A DNA stretch of 64,000 bases, taken from NCBI RefSeq assembly GCF_040100845.1, contig NZ_JAZHSH010000001.1, forward strand, positions 3,394,501 through 3,458,500, read 5' to 3'. Numbering within the stretch: the stretch's first letter is position 1; every line of letters starts with the position of its first letter. Shown here piece after piece: positions 53,402-62,069 of this stretch. The position numbers were made by a program, and so were the translations under genes. A model generated the notes under the pieces. It saw only the letters and a program-made list of their open reading frames with translations. It was not told where the DNA came from and ran no database searches. The stretch comes from Chengkuizengella sp. SCS-71B (GTDB taxonomy: Bacteria > Bacillota > Bacilli > Paenibacillales > KCTC-33759).

Positions 53402-53417
53402 CTAGACCTTAGTCTAG
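53402..53417 (-). promoter_or_regulatory. Candidate LiaR operator
   Basis: ctagac-ctta-gtctag is a perfect 6-4-6 inverted repeat located 100 bp before the first gene of the lia locus. LiaR boxes are described as inverted repeats with a 4-bp centre. Function is inferred from position and form. Confidence 0.45.
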
Positions 53418-53574
53418 TAACGGAACCTACTTAAGAACAGGTATGTCTTGAGTTTCAGAAGGATTGGTATAACTTGCTTGTCTAGTTGACTATGAATCTA
53501 TGTTAAAATGAAATCGAGCTCATTAAGGGAATGGTTGATTTTTGTTGAAAAAACTACTAGGAGGAAAATTCAAC

Positions 53575-54636
53575 ATGAAATTCAACATAAAGAAAAAAAT
53601 GATCTCTACTGCATTAGCAGCCACTTTAGTTCTAACTATCGTACCTGTCCAAAACCTAGCTTTTGCAAGTGAACTTCAAACAGCAGAAGTGATATGGGGA
53701 GTAAACTTTAGAGAAGCACCATCAACATCAGGTGACATTATAAGAATGCTTAAAAAAGGTGAAGACGTACAAATCATTTCAAAAGTCAATGATAATTGGT
53801 ATGAGGTAAAAGATAAAAATGGTAAGGTTGGGTATATAAGTGCTAATAAAAAATATACCAAACCAACTACTGAAAGTGGGAATAATAACGAATTAAACTC
53901 GCCTGAAGATACAAATTCAATAGCAGATGCAACTATAGTCAGAGGTGTATCTTTTAGAACTGGACCTTCAACAAGTTATGATCGAATGCGTTATTTAAAA
54001 ACTGGGGAAAATGTTACGATCATAGAAAAAGTTAATAAATACTGGTATAAAGTACTGGATAAAAATGGACAAGCTGGTTATGTTAGCTCCAGTAAAAAAT
54101 TTATAAAATTATTGTCTGAAAATAATGAGACAAATACTCCTCAGAATGGAACAGACCCAGATAATAATACAGATAATAATACAGATCAGGGTAATGACAC
54201 TGCAGATCAAATCATTCAAGCGGGAATGAAATATTTAGGAACACCATATGAATATGGATCAAATAGAAATAGCACAAAGACGTTTGATTGTTCTGACTTT
54301 GTACGACGAACGTTTATTGATGCATTAGGTGTTAAATTACCATATGATTCTCGACAACAAGCAGATTATGTGCGAGATATAGGGGATACAACAACGAATT
54401 GGAAAAACTTACAGCCAGGTGATCTTATGTTTTTCATGTCCTATAAAGGTAGCAAGGAAAGCAGTTACAGTGGAATCAATAAATCTAAACAACGTATTAC
54501 ACATGTAGGTATCTATATAGGAGACGGGAAAATATTACACACTTACTCTAAAGAATCTGGTGGCGTTAAAGTGAATAACATTGAAAATACTCATTGGGAA
54601 TATCGCTTTGTATTAGGTGGAAGTGCTATAAAATAA
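53575..54636 (+). CDS. Secreted SH3-SH3-NlpC/P60 cell-wall hydrolase
   Basis: A 353-residue secreted D,L-endopeptidase. Signal peptide KKKMISTALAATLVLTIV, cleaved near AFA-S. Two bacterial SH3 repeats follow (VNFREAPSTSGDIIRMLKKG at ~40 and VSFRTGPSTSYDRMRYLKTG at ~125), each binding wall peptides. After a low-complexity linker TDPDNNTDNNTDQGN comes the NlpC/P60 domain with catalytic Cys in FDCSDFVRRTF and His in THVGIYIGDGKILH. ATG 53575 after TAGGAGGAAAATTC is the real start. Acts in wall turnover or cell separation. Confidence 0.92.
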   Translation: MKFNIKKKMISTALAATLVLTIVPVQNLAFASELQTAEVIWGVNFREAPSTSGDIIRMLKKGEDVQIISKVNDNWYEVKDKNGKVGYISANKKYTKPTTESGNNNELNSPEDTNSIADATIVRGVSFRTGPSTSYDRMRYLKTGENVTIIEKVNKYWYKVLDKNGQAGYVSSSKKFIKLLSENNETNTPQNGTDPDNNTDNNTDQGNDTADQIIQAGMKYLGTPYEYGSNRNSTKTFDCSDFVRRTFIDALGVKLPYDSRQQADYVRDIGDTTTNWKNLQPGDLMFFMSYKGSKESSYSGINKSKQRITHVGIYIGDGKILHTYSKESGGVKVNNIENTHWEYRFVLGGSAIK

Positions 54637-54649
54637 TAAATTAAAATTG

Positions 54650-54678
54650 AAACCGACTGTGTTATAGTCGGTTTTTTT
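54650..54678 (+). terminator. Terminator
   Basis: aaccgact/agtcggtt, 8-bp stem with a 7-nt loop and a run of seven T, after the NlpC/P60 gene. Confidence 0.85.
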
Positions 54679-54748
54679 AATATAAGTGAATAGTTTGATC
54701 CAAAAATATTTTGTGTATAGACGCCCACCTCTATATGTGGTATGGAGT

Positions 54749-55171
54749 TCACTTTTTATATTGTGTAGGCATGTACGTATGATCATCTAGATCTTGATCG
54801 ATAAAATGTCTTATATTGATTACCTTGGATTCAGTATCTACACTACAATTTGATCCTACTTGTAAAATTGAAGAACCACCTAGACCTAAAATTCGAATAC
54901 TGTCCACATAAATGTTAGGATTTTCATTAATAAAGGTTGTTTTTACATCTTCAGTAATTGTTGGTCGTGGAATCGGTTCTTGAAATAATTCTAGTTGGGC
55001 AAAATCCCCTTCACCTGGAAAATAAACTGGGACTGCCCTTTGAACAGCATAAACAAATGACCTAGGGTTTAATTCTACTGAATCACCTATTTGAAAAACA
55101 GCACTTCTAGTAATAGAAATGACTTTTATGTTTTCAACTACGGAAGTTCTTCTATTTGAAGTTATTTTCAT
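54749..55171 (-). CDS. gerPE: Spore germination protein GerPE
   Basis: A 140-residue protein, last of the gerP operon. RTSVVENIKVISITRSAVFQ and IGDSVELNPRSFVYAVQR resemble GerPE, which shares the IGD motif with GerPA/PB/PD. The C-terminal half repeats the motif (ILGLGGSSILQVGSNC). GerP proteins lie in the inner coat and allow germinants to pass. AAGGAGATCAGC before ATG. No gerPF follows; the next sequence is a converging region. Confidence 0.85.
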   Translation of the reverse strand: MKITSNRRTSVVENIKVISITRSAVFQIGDSVELNPRSFVYAVQRAVPVYFPGEGDFAQLELFQEPIPRPTITEDVKTTFINENPNIYVDSIRILGLGGSSILQVGSNCSVDTESKVINIRHFIDQDLDDHTYMPTQYKK

Positions 55172-55183
55172 TTGCTGATCTCC

Positions 55184-55387
55184 TTAGAATGGAGTTTCAG
55201 GAGCTAAAGGAGCAAGAGGTCCAATAATTAATGCTTCAGGAGGTGTATCAAAAGCAGAACCACTTGTAATGTGTTCAGTATCTCCCACTAATAAAACAGA
55301 AGATCCTGTCAAACCAATAATATTAATATCCCCTACATGAATATCCTTATTTACCACTGTAAAATTCATTTTGCAATTCAACTTCAT
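55184..55387 (-). CDS. gerPD: Spore germination protein GerPD
   Basis: A 67-residue coat protein. MNFTVVNKDIHVGDINIIGL, SSVLLVGDTEHITSGSAFDT and PPEALIIGPLAPLAPE match GerPD closely. The ATG at 55387 overlaps the gerPC stop by 4 bp, giving coupled translation; an internal ATG seven codons in is the homologous start of the shorter GerPD proteins. Part of the gerP operon. Confidence 0.9.
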   Translation of the reverse strand: MKLNCKMNFTVVNKDIHVGDINIIGLTGSSVLLVGDTEHITSGSAFDTPPEALIIGPLAPLAPETPF

Positions 55388-55995
55388 TGGTTTTCATTCT
55401 CCTTACCTGTAATTTTATGAAAATGATTTAAAATAGAAGTCTCTATATCTTTTTTTGTTTTTGTCAAAACATTATTTTTAATTTCATCTTGGTTTAATTC
55501 ATTGTTTTCATTATTATTCAAATAATAATGAATTCTACCATCAATTTGTTTCTTAATATCTTTAATCATTTCCTGTGTGTATTCTTCACCAACGACTAAA
55601 TTGAACTTTTCCTGTAATGTTCTTATTGCATTTGGAACTTCCTCATCTAAATGTTGATGAATTTCATCTCTGATTCCTTGATGGTTGTCACTTTCAATTT
55701 CTCCCCCTAGCTGCACTTCGTGTTCCGTCTGATCATTCACTTCAAGCTCTTCAATTGTACCATTCCCACTAGGAGTGATGCCTATGTTTAATGTACCCTC
55801 TAAAGTTTCCACTTTAAGTTGATCAAAGTTGTATTCTATTTTTTCGATCGTATTACTTTTACTTGCAATGAGTTTGTTCATATCTTCTTTCATTTGTTTC
55901 ATTAACTTTTCCAAATCATTTAATTTATTTTGATGTTCGATTAAATTATCAGTTAGCTTTTTTATATATTGTTGCATTTGAGGGTCCTGGTACAT
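55384..55995 (-). CDS. gerPC: Spore germination protein GerPC
   Basis: A 203-residue protein with an N-terminal coiled coil (MQQYIKKLTDNLIEHQNKLN, KQMKEDMNKLIASKS) and a central region KIEYNFDQLKVETLEGTLNIG typical of GerPC. The C-terminal part is acidic and rich in Asn/Gln. ATG 55995 follows GGGGAGGATTATA. In Bacillus GerPC is required for assembly of the other GerP proteins. Central gene of the operon. Confidence 0.9.
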   Translation of the reverse strand: MYQDPQMQQYIKKLTDNLIEHQNKLNDLEKLMKQMKEDMNKLIASKSNTIEKIEYNFDQLKVETLEGTLNIGITPSGNGTIEELEVNDQTEHEVQLGGEIESDNHQGIRDEIHQHLDEEVPNAIRTLQEKFNLVVGEEYTQEMIKDIKKQIDGRIHYYLNNNENNELNQDEIKNNVLTKTKKDIETSILNHFHKITGKENENQ

Positions 55996-56021
55996 TATAA
56001 TCCTCCCCATCGTCCATATCA

Positions 56022-56237
56022 TTATGAAGGTGGTGACAAAGGAACCAGAGCAGCAGCTGAGACTTCTTCTGATATTGCTTCGAGTTCGGGTGCCGGTTCT
56101 ATATATCCACCTGTATTATACAGATTAGATAAGCATTTTATGACACCTGCACTACCTATTTGTAAAAAAGATGAATTGGTTATTGCTCCTATTTTAATCA
56201 TGCCAATTTGGATGCTCTGATTAACAGTTAGGTTCAT
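56022..56237 (-). CDS. gerPB: Spore germination protein GerPB
   Basis: A 71-residue protein: MNLTVNQSIQIGMIKIGAIT, NSSFLQIGSAGVIKCLSNLY, NTGGYIEPAPELEAI and the end AALVPLSPPS match GerPB. It overlaps gerPA by 4 bp (ATGA). Structural component of the inner spore coat that aids germinant permeation. The longer part ALVPLSPPS is diagnostic of the family. Confidence 0.9.
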   Translation of the reverse strand: MNLTVNQSIQIGMIKIGAITNSSFLQIGSAGVIKCLSNLYNTGGYIEPAPELEAISEEVSAAALVPLSPPS

Positions 56238-56473
56238 ATAACATTCCCCTCAACACCAAAGTTATCTTGAGTTTGATCTTTCACATCAGGATCAAAAGTA
56301 TTTGTTGCACTAAGGAGGTTATTCGTAATCGGTAAATCCCCAGTATTAAAAGAACCTGAGCCAGCATAAGTTTTGGATGAACTTACAGGAGATACTTGAA
56401 TTGAATCACCAAATTGAACAATAGCACCGCTTCCGACACTTATTATTTTTATAGCTCCTACAATAGCAGGCAT
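56234..56473 (-). CDS. gerPA: Spore germination protein GerPA/GerPF family
   Basis: A 79-residue protein: MPAIVGAIKIISVGSGAIVQ, FGDSIQVSPVSSSKTYAGSG, SFNTGDLPITNNLLSATNTF and DPDVKDQ. GerPA and GerPF share this sequence type; I call gerPA from its first place in the operon. AAAAGGATG precedes the ATG, and a sigma-K-type promoter lies 33 bp upstream. Divergent to an Hsp20-like spore gene. Confidence 0.88.
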   Translation of the reverse strand: MPAIVGAIKIISVGSGAIVQFGDSIQVSPVSSSKTYAGSGSFNTGDLPITNNLLSATNTFDPDVKDQTQDNFGVEGNVI

Positions 56474-56505
56474 AAGCAGACATCCTTTTCATGGTTTCAA
56501 TATTT

Positions 56506-56533
56506 TATTGTATGTTTCCATTTCTTTAGATGT
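56506..56533 (-). promoter_or_regulatory. Sigma-K-type promoter of gerP
   Basis: On the - strand AC (56532-56533), 17-bp spacer and CATACAATA (56506-56514) fit the sigma-K form AC-N16/17-CATANNNTA. gerP in Bacillus is a mother-cell sigma-K operon. Confidence 0.6.
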
Positions 56534-56614
56534 TCTGCTCTTTTTGTCAAATCACACATTTACATAGATAAGAATACACTAGTTAATAATATGTATAAGA
56601 AAGAGGTAGGTAAT

Positions 56615-57097
56615 ATGAGTAATTTATTTGATCAACATCAATTTAATAAGCTTATTAGGGATCAAATGAGTAATACAAATTTAAATAATATAGATCCAAA
56701 CAATTTAGATTTATCATGGATTGATAAATATGTTTCGGATACGATAGAAAAAGCTTTTTCAAGAACATCATCAAATGTAGATTCAAGTAAACCCAAAGTG
56801 AATACGAATACCGGTGAATTAAAAACAGATTTACTAGATATACATCACTATTTAATTGCTAAAATATATATTCCAAAACATATCGACCATAAAAAAATTA
56901 AACTCGGTCTCAATTCAAATAAACTAAAAATAAAAGGACTACCTAGTGGGAATTCACAAACAATAAATCTTCCTACACATATTGACACTTATGATTCAAA
57001 AGCGATTTATAAAAATCAGATTTTAGAAGTTCGCATGCCTAAATTGCCTGACGACGATGAAGATTACAATAGTGTTAAAGTTCACTTTGATGATTAA
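56615..57097 (+). CDS. Hsp20/alpha-crystallin-like spore protein
   Basis: A 160-residue protein with a C-terminal alpha-crystallin-like domain (LDIHHYLIAKIYIPKHIDHK, KLGLNSNKLKIKGLPSG, NLPTHIDTYDSKAIYKNQIL, EVRMPKLPDDDEDY). The N-terminus FDQHQFNKLIRDQMSN is helical and the middle is disordered. GerT, CotM and CotP of Bacillus are spore coat proteins of this fold; the divergent gerP operon supports a coat or germination role, GerT-like being most likely. ATG 56615 after AGAGGTAGG; the frame is open upstream but the extension overlaps the gerP promoter. Confidence 0.65.
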   Translation: MSNLFDQHQFNKLIRDQMSNTNLNNIDPNNLDLSWIDKYVSDTIEKAFSRTSSNVDSSKPKVNTNTGELKTDLLDIHHYLIAKIYIPKHIDHKKIKLGLNSNKLKIKGLPSGNSQTINLPTHIDTYDSKAIYKNQILEVRMPKLPDDDEDYNSVKVHFDD

Positions 57098-57226
57098 ATA
57101 AAATATTAAAAGAGGAAGTATGATGATAAGTGCATATTTCCTCTTTTTACTTTGTTTTCACCCAATCATTTAAAATCATCAGTACATAGTATAGAAGTAA
57201 TTGAAAAGAGGGAGGTGAAAATAGAA

Positions 57227-57802
57227 ATGAGTAATAATGATTTTGAAAAAAATCATTTAAAGTCTGAAAAGATAACTATAAATGAGGAAACACCTTTATT
57301 TGATATTAATATACGAACACAATATACATTTTATGTAGATGACAATACACTGAATTGTGTTTTAAACTTTAATATTCAAGATCCAATCGAACAAGTTTCC
57401 ATTACGGGATATCTTCAAACTAAACTTCCAAATAAACCTGATTGCAACTTTGTACGCATGGTTGTTGGCCCACCAGACAAGGAAGACCCTATCTCAAACT
57501 GCAGGCTAGAAGATATATTAACAACTTTAGGAATAAAGTTTGAAAAGAATCCTGTTTATCAGGTTACAGTTGATGCCACTTTTGGTACTCCAGGCATTCT
57601 CAGAGCATTCTATGGAGCTCTTTTCTGTAAACAAGATATCGAGTTTCAAGCCATGTATTTAGGAGAAGCTATTATATGTCCAGATATTACAACCTTTATT
57701 GATGCAAAAGGTGATGTTTGTGAAATCGTAAGACTTTTACGTGATCGAGAAGTAAATCAATGTCCTTTGCTATGTGATAGTTCAGAAGATAAATGTAAAT
57801 AA
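57227..57802 (+). CDS. Conserved-looking protein of the spore-gene cluster
   Basis: A 191-residue soluble protein, family not recognised. ATG 57227 follows GGGAGGTGAAAATA. It reads as beta-rich (TQYTFYVDDNTLNCVLNFNI, VSITGYLQTKLPNKPDC) and contains seven cysteines including CPLLCDSSEDKC at the end, suggestive of a cross-linked coat protein. Within 35 bp upstream is CATAGTATA, a sigma-K-like -10 without a convincing -35. Neighbouring gerP and the Hsp20-like gene suggest expression in the mother cell. Confidence 0.55.
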   Translation: MSNNDFEKNHLKSEKITINEETPLFDINIRTQYTFYVDDNTLNCVLNFNIQDPIEQVSITGYLQTKLPNKPDCNFVRMVVGPPDKEDPISNCRLEDILTTLGIKFEKNPVYQVTVDATFGTPGILRAFYGALFCKQDIEFQAMYLGEAIICPDITTFIDAKGDVCEIVRLLRDREVNQCPLLCDSSEDKCK

Positions 57803-57816
57803 ATATAAATATAGTT

Positions 57817-57846
57817 AAGAGACCTTCTATAAAGAGGTCTCTTTTT
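57817..57846. terminator. Terminator
   Basis: agagacctt/aaggtctct-type stem (agagacc / ggtctct) with tttt run, between the + gene and the converging methyltransferase. Confidence 0.8.
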
Positions 57847-57858
57847 AAGTTGTAGAAC

Positions 57859-58584
57859 TTATAATTTCTGTCCGATTAAAACTCCGTAACCAATATATTT
57901 GTGATAAGCATTCATTAACTCTTCATATTTTTTCATCGCGTTATATACTTCTATATTTTCATAAACGTCATCATCAGCTTGCTGATTTTCATCAGGAAAT
58001 TTCAACTCTTTTTTCCACATATCTGAATTAAATTTCGCTAAATTCCAAACTTCAACATGACTAAACCCTGCTTCATACAACTGTTCAGTCCATTCTAGTA
58101 CTGACATCATTTTTTTGAATCCATAAAACTCAATCATTTCCTTCTTATGATTCGCAGGGATTTTTTTGGTCACGATCATTTCCCTGTCGTATAATGTTCC
58201 TTTAGGCTTTAAAACACGAAAATATTCGTTACATGATAGATTAGGATCTGTAAAAATTGTAACTGATTCAACCATTACAACATCAAACTGATCGGAATCA
58301 AAAGGTAATGATGTTACATCAGCTTGGATAAAATTCACTTTTACGTTTTCAGCCTCTGCTCTTGCTCTTGCTTTTTCTAACATATCCTCTCTAATATCTA
58401 TTGCTGTTACTTTATATCCCTGACTTGATAAATAACAAGCTGTTCTACCTGTTCCACAGCCTAATTCTAATATTGTTGATCCTTTCTTAATTGGATATTG
58501 TTCTAATTGTTCAATAGTTTCGGAGAAACCACCAGGATGGGCATTCCCAACTCCTAATTTAGCCAACATATCTAAGTAATCCAT
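57859..58584 (-). CDS. Class I SAM-dependent methyltransferase
   Basis: A 241-residue methyltransferase. Motif I ILELGCGTGRTACYLSSQ binds SAM at residues ~39-56; the acidic ribose ligand is in VTAIDIREDML; IQADVTSLPFDSDQFDVVMV is the post-II/IV region with small molecule-type features. The substrate is unknown (UbiE/Methyltransf_11 type). GGGAGAAAGTG precedes the ATG. Single gene, convergent with the preceding spore gene. Confidence 0.85.
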   Translation of the reverse strand: MDYLDMLAKLGVGNAHPGGFSETIEQLEQYPIKKGSTILELGCGTGRTACYLSSQGYKVTAIDIREDMLEKARARAEAENVKVNFIQADVTSLPFDSDQFDVVMVESVTIFTDPNLSCNEYFRVLKPKGTLYDREMIVTKKIPANHKKEMIEFYGFKKMMSVLEWTEQLYEAGFSHVEVWNLAKFNSDMWKKELKFPDENQQADDDVYENIEVYNAMKKYEELMNAYHKYIGYGVLIGQKL

Positions 58585-58697
58585 TCACTTTCTCCCTTCA
58601 TGTCTTCAAGCTCTTTTATCCTACGAGCTTTCTTAAGTTGAATTTATATATTGTATGTCAGGGATTAAAGTTGTGATTATCATATTGTTAAATAACA

Positions 58698-58735
58698 AAA
58701 AAAAACACCCTCGTGAATTGAGGATGTTACAGTTT
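58698..58735 (-). terminator. Terminator of the copper operon
   Basis: On the - strand acatcctc/gagggtgt (one G-U) with a 7-nt loop and nine T, just after copA. Confidence 0.85.
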
Positions 58736-58747
58736 CAAGCTTGGAGA

Positions 58748-61171
58748 TTAGATTTTTACCCTTTGTAATCTTAATGCATTTAATACTACTGAAACTGAGC
58801 TTAGTGCCATTGCTGCGCCAGCTACCCACGGTGCCAACAACCCAATTGCTGCAATTGGAATACCTAGTGAATTATAAGCAAGAGCCCAGAATAAATTCTG
58901 TTTAATATTCGTCATTGTTTTACGACTCATATAAATGGAATCAGGAATACTGTTTAAATCGCCTCTCATAAGGGTAACATCAGCTGCATCCATAGCAACA
59001 TCAGTTCCAGTACCAATTGCCATTCCAATATCAGCAGTAGCTAAAGCGGGGGCATCATTAATACCATCACCTACCATGGCAACCTTTTTCCCTTGTTTCT
59101 GAAGTTTTTTTACTTCTTCGGCTTTACCAGTTGGTAAAACCTCAGCTAATACATCGTTAATTCCGACTTGATCAGCAATCGATTTTGCAGTCCTCTTATT
59201 ATCTCCCGTAATCATAATAACTTGAATACCCATTTCTTTAAGACGATCTACAGCTTCCTTAGATGTTTCTTTTATTGTATCTGCTACAGCAATTAAACCT
59301 GCATATTTTCCATCTATTGCTACTAGCATAGCTGTTTTACCTTCTTGTTCTAACGAGATCATAGTATTCTCAGCATTTTTTATCTCAACTTTGTATTCCT
59401 GCATTAAATTTCTTGTCCCAACAAGAATTTCTTTTTTTTCAACGATACTACGAATACCGAATCCTGGAATTGCTTCAAAATCATTAGCTGTAGGAAGATC
59501 TATTCCTTTGGTGAGAATCCCCTTAACTATCGCTTCTGCTAAAGGATGTTCAGAATTTTTTTCTGCTGCGCCCACAAATCTTAAAAATTCAGATTCATCC
59601 AACTCGGTCAACACATCAGTTAGTTCAGGTTCACCTTTTGTAATTGTTCCCGTTTTGTCTAAAATAACTGTCTCAATATGTTTAGTGGATTCCAAATGTT
59701 CTCCCCCCTTAAACAAAATACCGAATTCAGCTGATCTTCCTGAACCAGCCATGATAGAGGTTGGAGTTGCTAAACCTAAAGCACATGGACAAGCAATGAC
59801 TAAAATCGCAATGGCTATTTCTAATGCAACTGCAAATTCCCCTGGCTCAATCATGAAGTACCAAATCAGAAAAGCCAATATAGCAATGCCCACTACAATT
59901 GGAACAAAAATTCCAGAGATTCGATCAGCAATTCTTTGTATTGGGGCTTTAGAGCCCTGAGCTTCTTCCACTACCTTGATAATTTGTGCTAATGCTGTTT
60001 CTTTACCTACTTTTGTTGCCTGAACTTGAATAACTCCATTTTTGTTCATTGTAGCGCCTATCACGTTATCACCAATATTTTTCTCAATCGGAATACTTTC
60101 GCCAGTTAACATAGATTCATCTATTGTAGAATGTCCTTCAACTACTTTTCCATCAACAGGCACTTTTTCTCCTGGTTTTACTATCAATATTTCACCAACA
60201 TTAACTTCTTCAACAGGTATGTTCACTTCTACTCCATCACGGATAACTAATGCCGTTTTTGCTTGTAAACCCATCAAGGATTTAATAGCCTCAGAAGATC
60301 TTCCTTTGGCTAATGCTTCAAACAATTTTCCTAAAATAATTAAGGTAATTAGAACAGCACTCGTTTCATAATATAATGCTGGTGCATGGGATTTTTCTAG
60401 CATCAAGCTCCATTCAATTGTTAAATACAAACTATAAAAATAAGCTGCGGAGGTACCAAGTGCAACTAATACATCCATGTTGGCACTCTTATTACGTAAT
60501 GCTTTATAGGCTCCAATATAAAAATGTTTTCCAATAATAAACTGAACAGGTGTAGCTAATGCAAACTGGAACCAAGGATTCATAAATAACTCTGGCAACC
60601 AAATAAATGAAGTAAAGGAGAAATGGCTCACCATAGCCCAGAGTAATGGAAATGATAAAATTGCTGAAACGATAAACTTCACTTTTTGCCTTTTTATTTC
60701 TTTAGCTCGATAGTTTTCTCCTTTACCTTTTTCTTCTTTCTGTATCGCTTTATAACCTAACTTCTCCACCTTTTGAATCATATCTTTTATTGATACTTCA
60801 TCTGAGGAATACTCAACATGCGCGCTTTCCAAAGAAAAATTAATATTTGCATTAATCACACCAGGTAATTTATTCAATCCTTTTTCTATTCGATTCGCAC
60901 AAGCAGCACAAGTCATGCCAGTAATATTGAAATCAATTGAACTTTTCACTGTACCGTAACCTAGTTTTTCAACTTTCTGCTCTAATTGATTATAATTTAC
61001 TTTTGTTGGATCATATGAGACGTTAGCTTTTTCTAATGTAAAATTCACATTTGCTTCACTTACACCTTCAATTTTTTGTAATCCTTTCTCTATTCGATTC
61101 GCACAAGCAGCACAGGTCATACCTGTAATTTGTATTGACGTTTGTTTTAATATAGGCTGTTTAGACTCCAT
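58748..61171 (-). CDS. copA: Copper-exporting P1B-type ATPase CopA
   Basis: An 807-residue copper pump. Two N-terminal heavy-metal domains, each with [15 protein letters not shown] (CxxC), span residues ~10-150. Eight membrane helices follow; the sixth carries the transport site [12 protein letters not shown]. Catalysis: phosphorylation [21 protein letters not shown] (HP locus), TGE loop [21 protein letters not shown]. Helices 7-8 end with the conserved region [13 protein letters not shown]. Exports Cu(I) to avoid toxicity. ATG 61171 follows GGAAGGTGAGAATT; a CsoR-type site lies just ahead. Operon csoR-copZ-copA. Confidence 0.95.
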   Translation of the reverse strand: MESKQPILKQTSIQITGMTCAACANRIEKGLQKIEGVSEANVNFTLEKANVSYDPTKVNYNQLEQKVEKLGYGTVKSSIDFNITGMTCAACANRIEKGLNKLPGVINANINFSLESAHVEYSSDEVSIKDMIQKVEKLGYKAIQKEEKGKGENYRAKEIKRQKVKFIVSAILSFPLLWAMVSHFSFTSFIWLPELFMNPWFQFALATPVQFIIGKHFYIGAYKALRNKSANMDVLVALGTSAAYFYSLYLTIEWSLMLEKSHAPALYYETSAVLITLIILGKLFEALAKGRSSEAIKSLMGLQAKTALVIRDGVEVNIPVEEVNVGEILIVKPGEKVPVDGKVVEGHSTIDESMLTGESIPIEKNIGDNVIGATMNKNGVIQVQATKVGKETALAQIIKVVEEAQGSKAPIQRIADRISGIFVPIVVGIAILAFLIWYFMIEPGEFAVALEIAIAILVIACPCALGLATPTSIMAGSGRSAEFGILFKGGEHLESTKHIETVILDKTGTITKGEPELTDVLTELDESEFLRFVGAAEKNSEHPLAEAIVKGILTKGIDLPTANDFEAIPGFGIRSIVEKKEILVGTRNLMQEYKVEIKNAENTMISLEQEGKTAMLVAIDGKYAGLIAVADTIKETSKEAVDRLKEMGIQVIMITGDNKRTAKSIADQVGINDVLAEVLPTGKAEEVKKLQKQGKKVAMVGDGINDAPALATADIGMAIGTGTDVAMDAADVTLMRGDLNSIPDSIYMSRKTMTNIKQNLFWALAYNSLGIPIAAIGLLAPWVAGAAMALSSVSVVLNALRLQRVKI

Positions 61172-61187
61172 AATTCTCACCTTCCTA

Positions 61188-61206
61188 TATACCTATGGGG
61201 GGTATA
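61188..61206 (-). promoter_or_regulatory. CsoR-type operator ahead of copA
   Basis: tatacct-N5-gggtata, a 7-5-7 inverted repeat with one mismatch, equals the geometry of the site at 61924 and resembles the CsoR operator (ATACCCC...GGGGTAT). Confidence 0.65.
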
Positions 61207-61247
61207 AATTTGTTTAAAAAAATATCCCCCACTATAAATCCTATCAT

Positions 61248-61448
61248 TTAAACTACATCATATCCTTGCTCTTCAATCGCTTCCTTTATTGCTGTTAAGT
61301 TTATTTTTGTTTCATCATAATTTACTTCAACAGAACCTTTTTTAAGGTCCACACTACCCTTAACACCGATTTCCTTTAAAGTACTTTCAATAGCATTCAC
61401 ACAATGGTTACAAGACATTCCTTCTACTTTTAACATTTGATTTTTCAT
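61248..61448 (-). CDS. copZ: Copper chaperone CopZ
   Basis: A 66-residue Atx1-like chaperone: VEGMSCNHCVNAIESTLKEI contains the MxCxxC copper motif at residues ~9-16. The fold is complete with GSVEVNYDETKINLTAIKEA and ends at QGYDVV. It passes Cu(I) to CopA, whose N-terminal domains are of the same type. AAAAGGAG before ATG. Lies between csoR and copA on the same strand. Confidence 0.95.
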   Translation of the reverse strand: MKNQMLKVEGMSCNHCVNAIESTLKEIGVKGSVDLKKGSVEVNYDETKINLTAIKEAIEEQGYDVV

Positions 61449-61563
61449 AAAAACTCTCCTTTTGATATTTTGTCATATATAATAATTATTATTCATTTAT
61501 TGAGGGATGATCTGATGAAGCTGTTTTATCTATAGACTTTTTTTTACTCTATAAAAAGTTTTT

Positions 61564-61896
61564 TTACTTTAATAATTTATGAACTGTAGTTAAAAGCTCA
61601 TCTATAACCTCATCTTCCCCTTCTTGTATACGATCAACAACACAACTTCTCATATGAGCTTCTAATAAAAGTTTCCCCACACTATCTAGTGCAGATTTTG
61701 CGGCTGCAATCTGATTCAAAACATCATCACAATAAGTATCTTTTTCAATTAAACCTTTGACACCTCTTACCTGACCTTCTATTCGATTCAAACGTTTAAT
61801 TAGATCTTTTTTCATTTTATCAGAATGATGGCTTTTTCTTTCTGATTCTTCAGTATGACAAGTTTTTAAGACATTATTGTTTTGATTTGTACCCAT
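61564..61896 (-). CDS. csoR: Copper-sensing repressor CsoR
   Basis: A 110-residue all-helical repressor of the CsoR/RcnR family. RLNRIEGQVRGVKGLIEKDT is the DNA-binding helix block. Cu(I) ligands are present: Cys in DTYCDDVLNQI, His in LLLEAHMRSCVVDR and the Cys three residues later (C-H-C set). The N-terminal 25 residues are a charged extension KTCHTEESERKSHHSDKMKK with an extra Cys and histidines. Cu(I) binding relieves repression of the cop operon. AAGGAGGATGAAG precedes the ATG. Confidence 0.95.
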   Translation of the reverse strand: MGTNQNNNVLKTCHTEESERKSHHSDKMKKDLIKRLNRIEGQVRGVKGLIEKDTYCDDVLNQIAAAKSALDSVGKLLLEAHMRSCVVDRIQEGEDEVIDELLTTVHKLLK

Positions 61897-61923
61897 AACT
61901 TCATCCTCCTTACATTTATATAA

Positions 61924-61942
61924 TATACCCCCACAGGGTATA
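61924..61942 (-). promoter_or_regulatory. CsoR-type operator ahead of csoR
   Basis: tataccc-N5-gggtata, a perfect 7-5-7 inverted repeat with the G/C-rich CsoR signature, 28 bp upstream of the csoR start. Confidence 0.75.
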
Positions 61943-61989
61943 AGTCAATAAAAATCAAAAAAAATTTATAACATAAATGTGAATTTCAA

Positions 61990-62066
61990 TTTTTTTTGCG
62001 CATTTTTTAAAATATATTTTGCGCAAAAAAAAGTCTAGCTATTTATATTAAATCATTTCTAGACTT
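61990..62066 (-). terminator. Hairpins closing the transposition-ATPase relic
   Basis: On the - strand aagtctag/ctagactt (62031-62038 with 62059-62066) is followed by tttttttt, a standard terminator just past the relic stop at 62070. Overlapping it, ttttttttgcgc (61990-62001) and gcgcaaaaaaaa (62021-62032) form a second 12-bp inverted repeat. Confidence 0.6.
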
Positions 62067-62069
62067 AGT

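Noticed and set aside
56414-56614. N-terminal extension of the Hsp20-like ORF
   Set aside because: It overlaps gerPA and its sigma-K promoter, and the AGAGGTAGG Shine-Dalgarno lies just before 56615.
59391-60371. Long + strand ORFs antisense to copA
   Set aside because: Composition is a mirror of the CopA codons and they lack ribosome sites; they are shadows.
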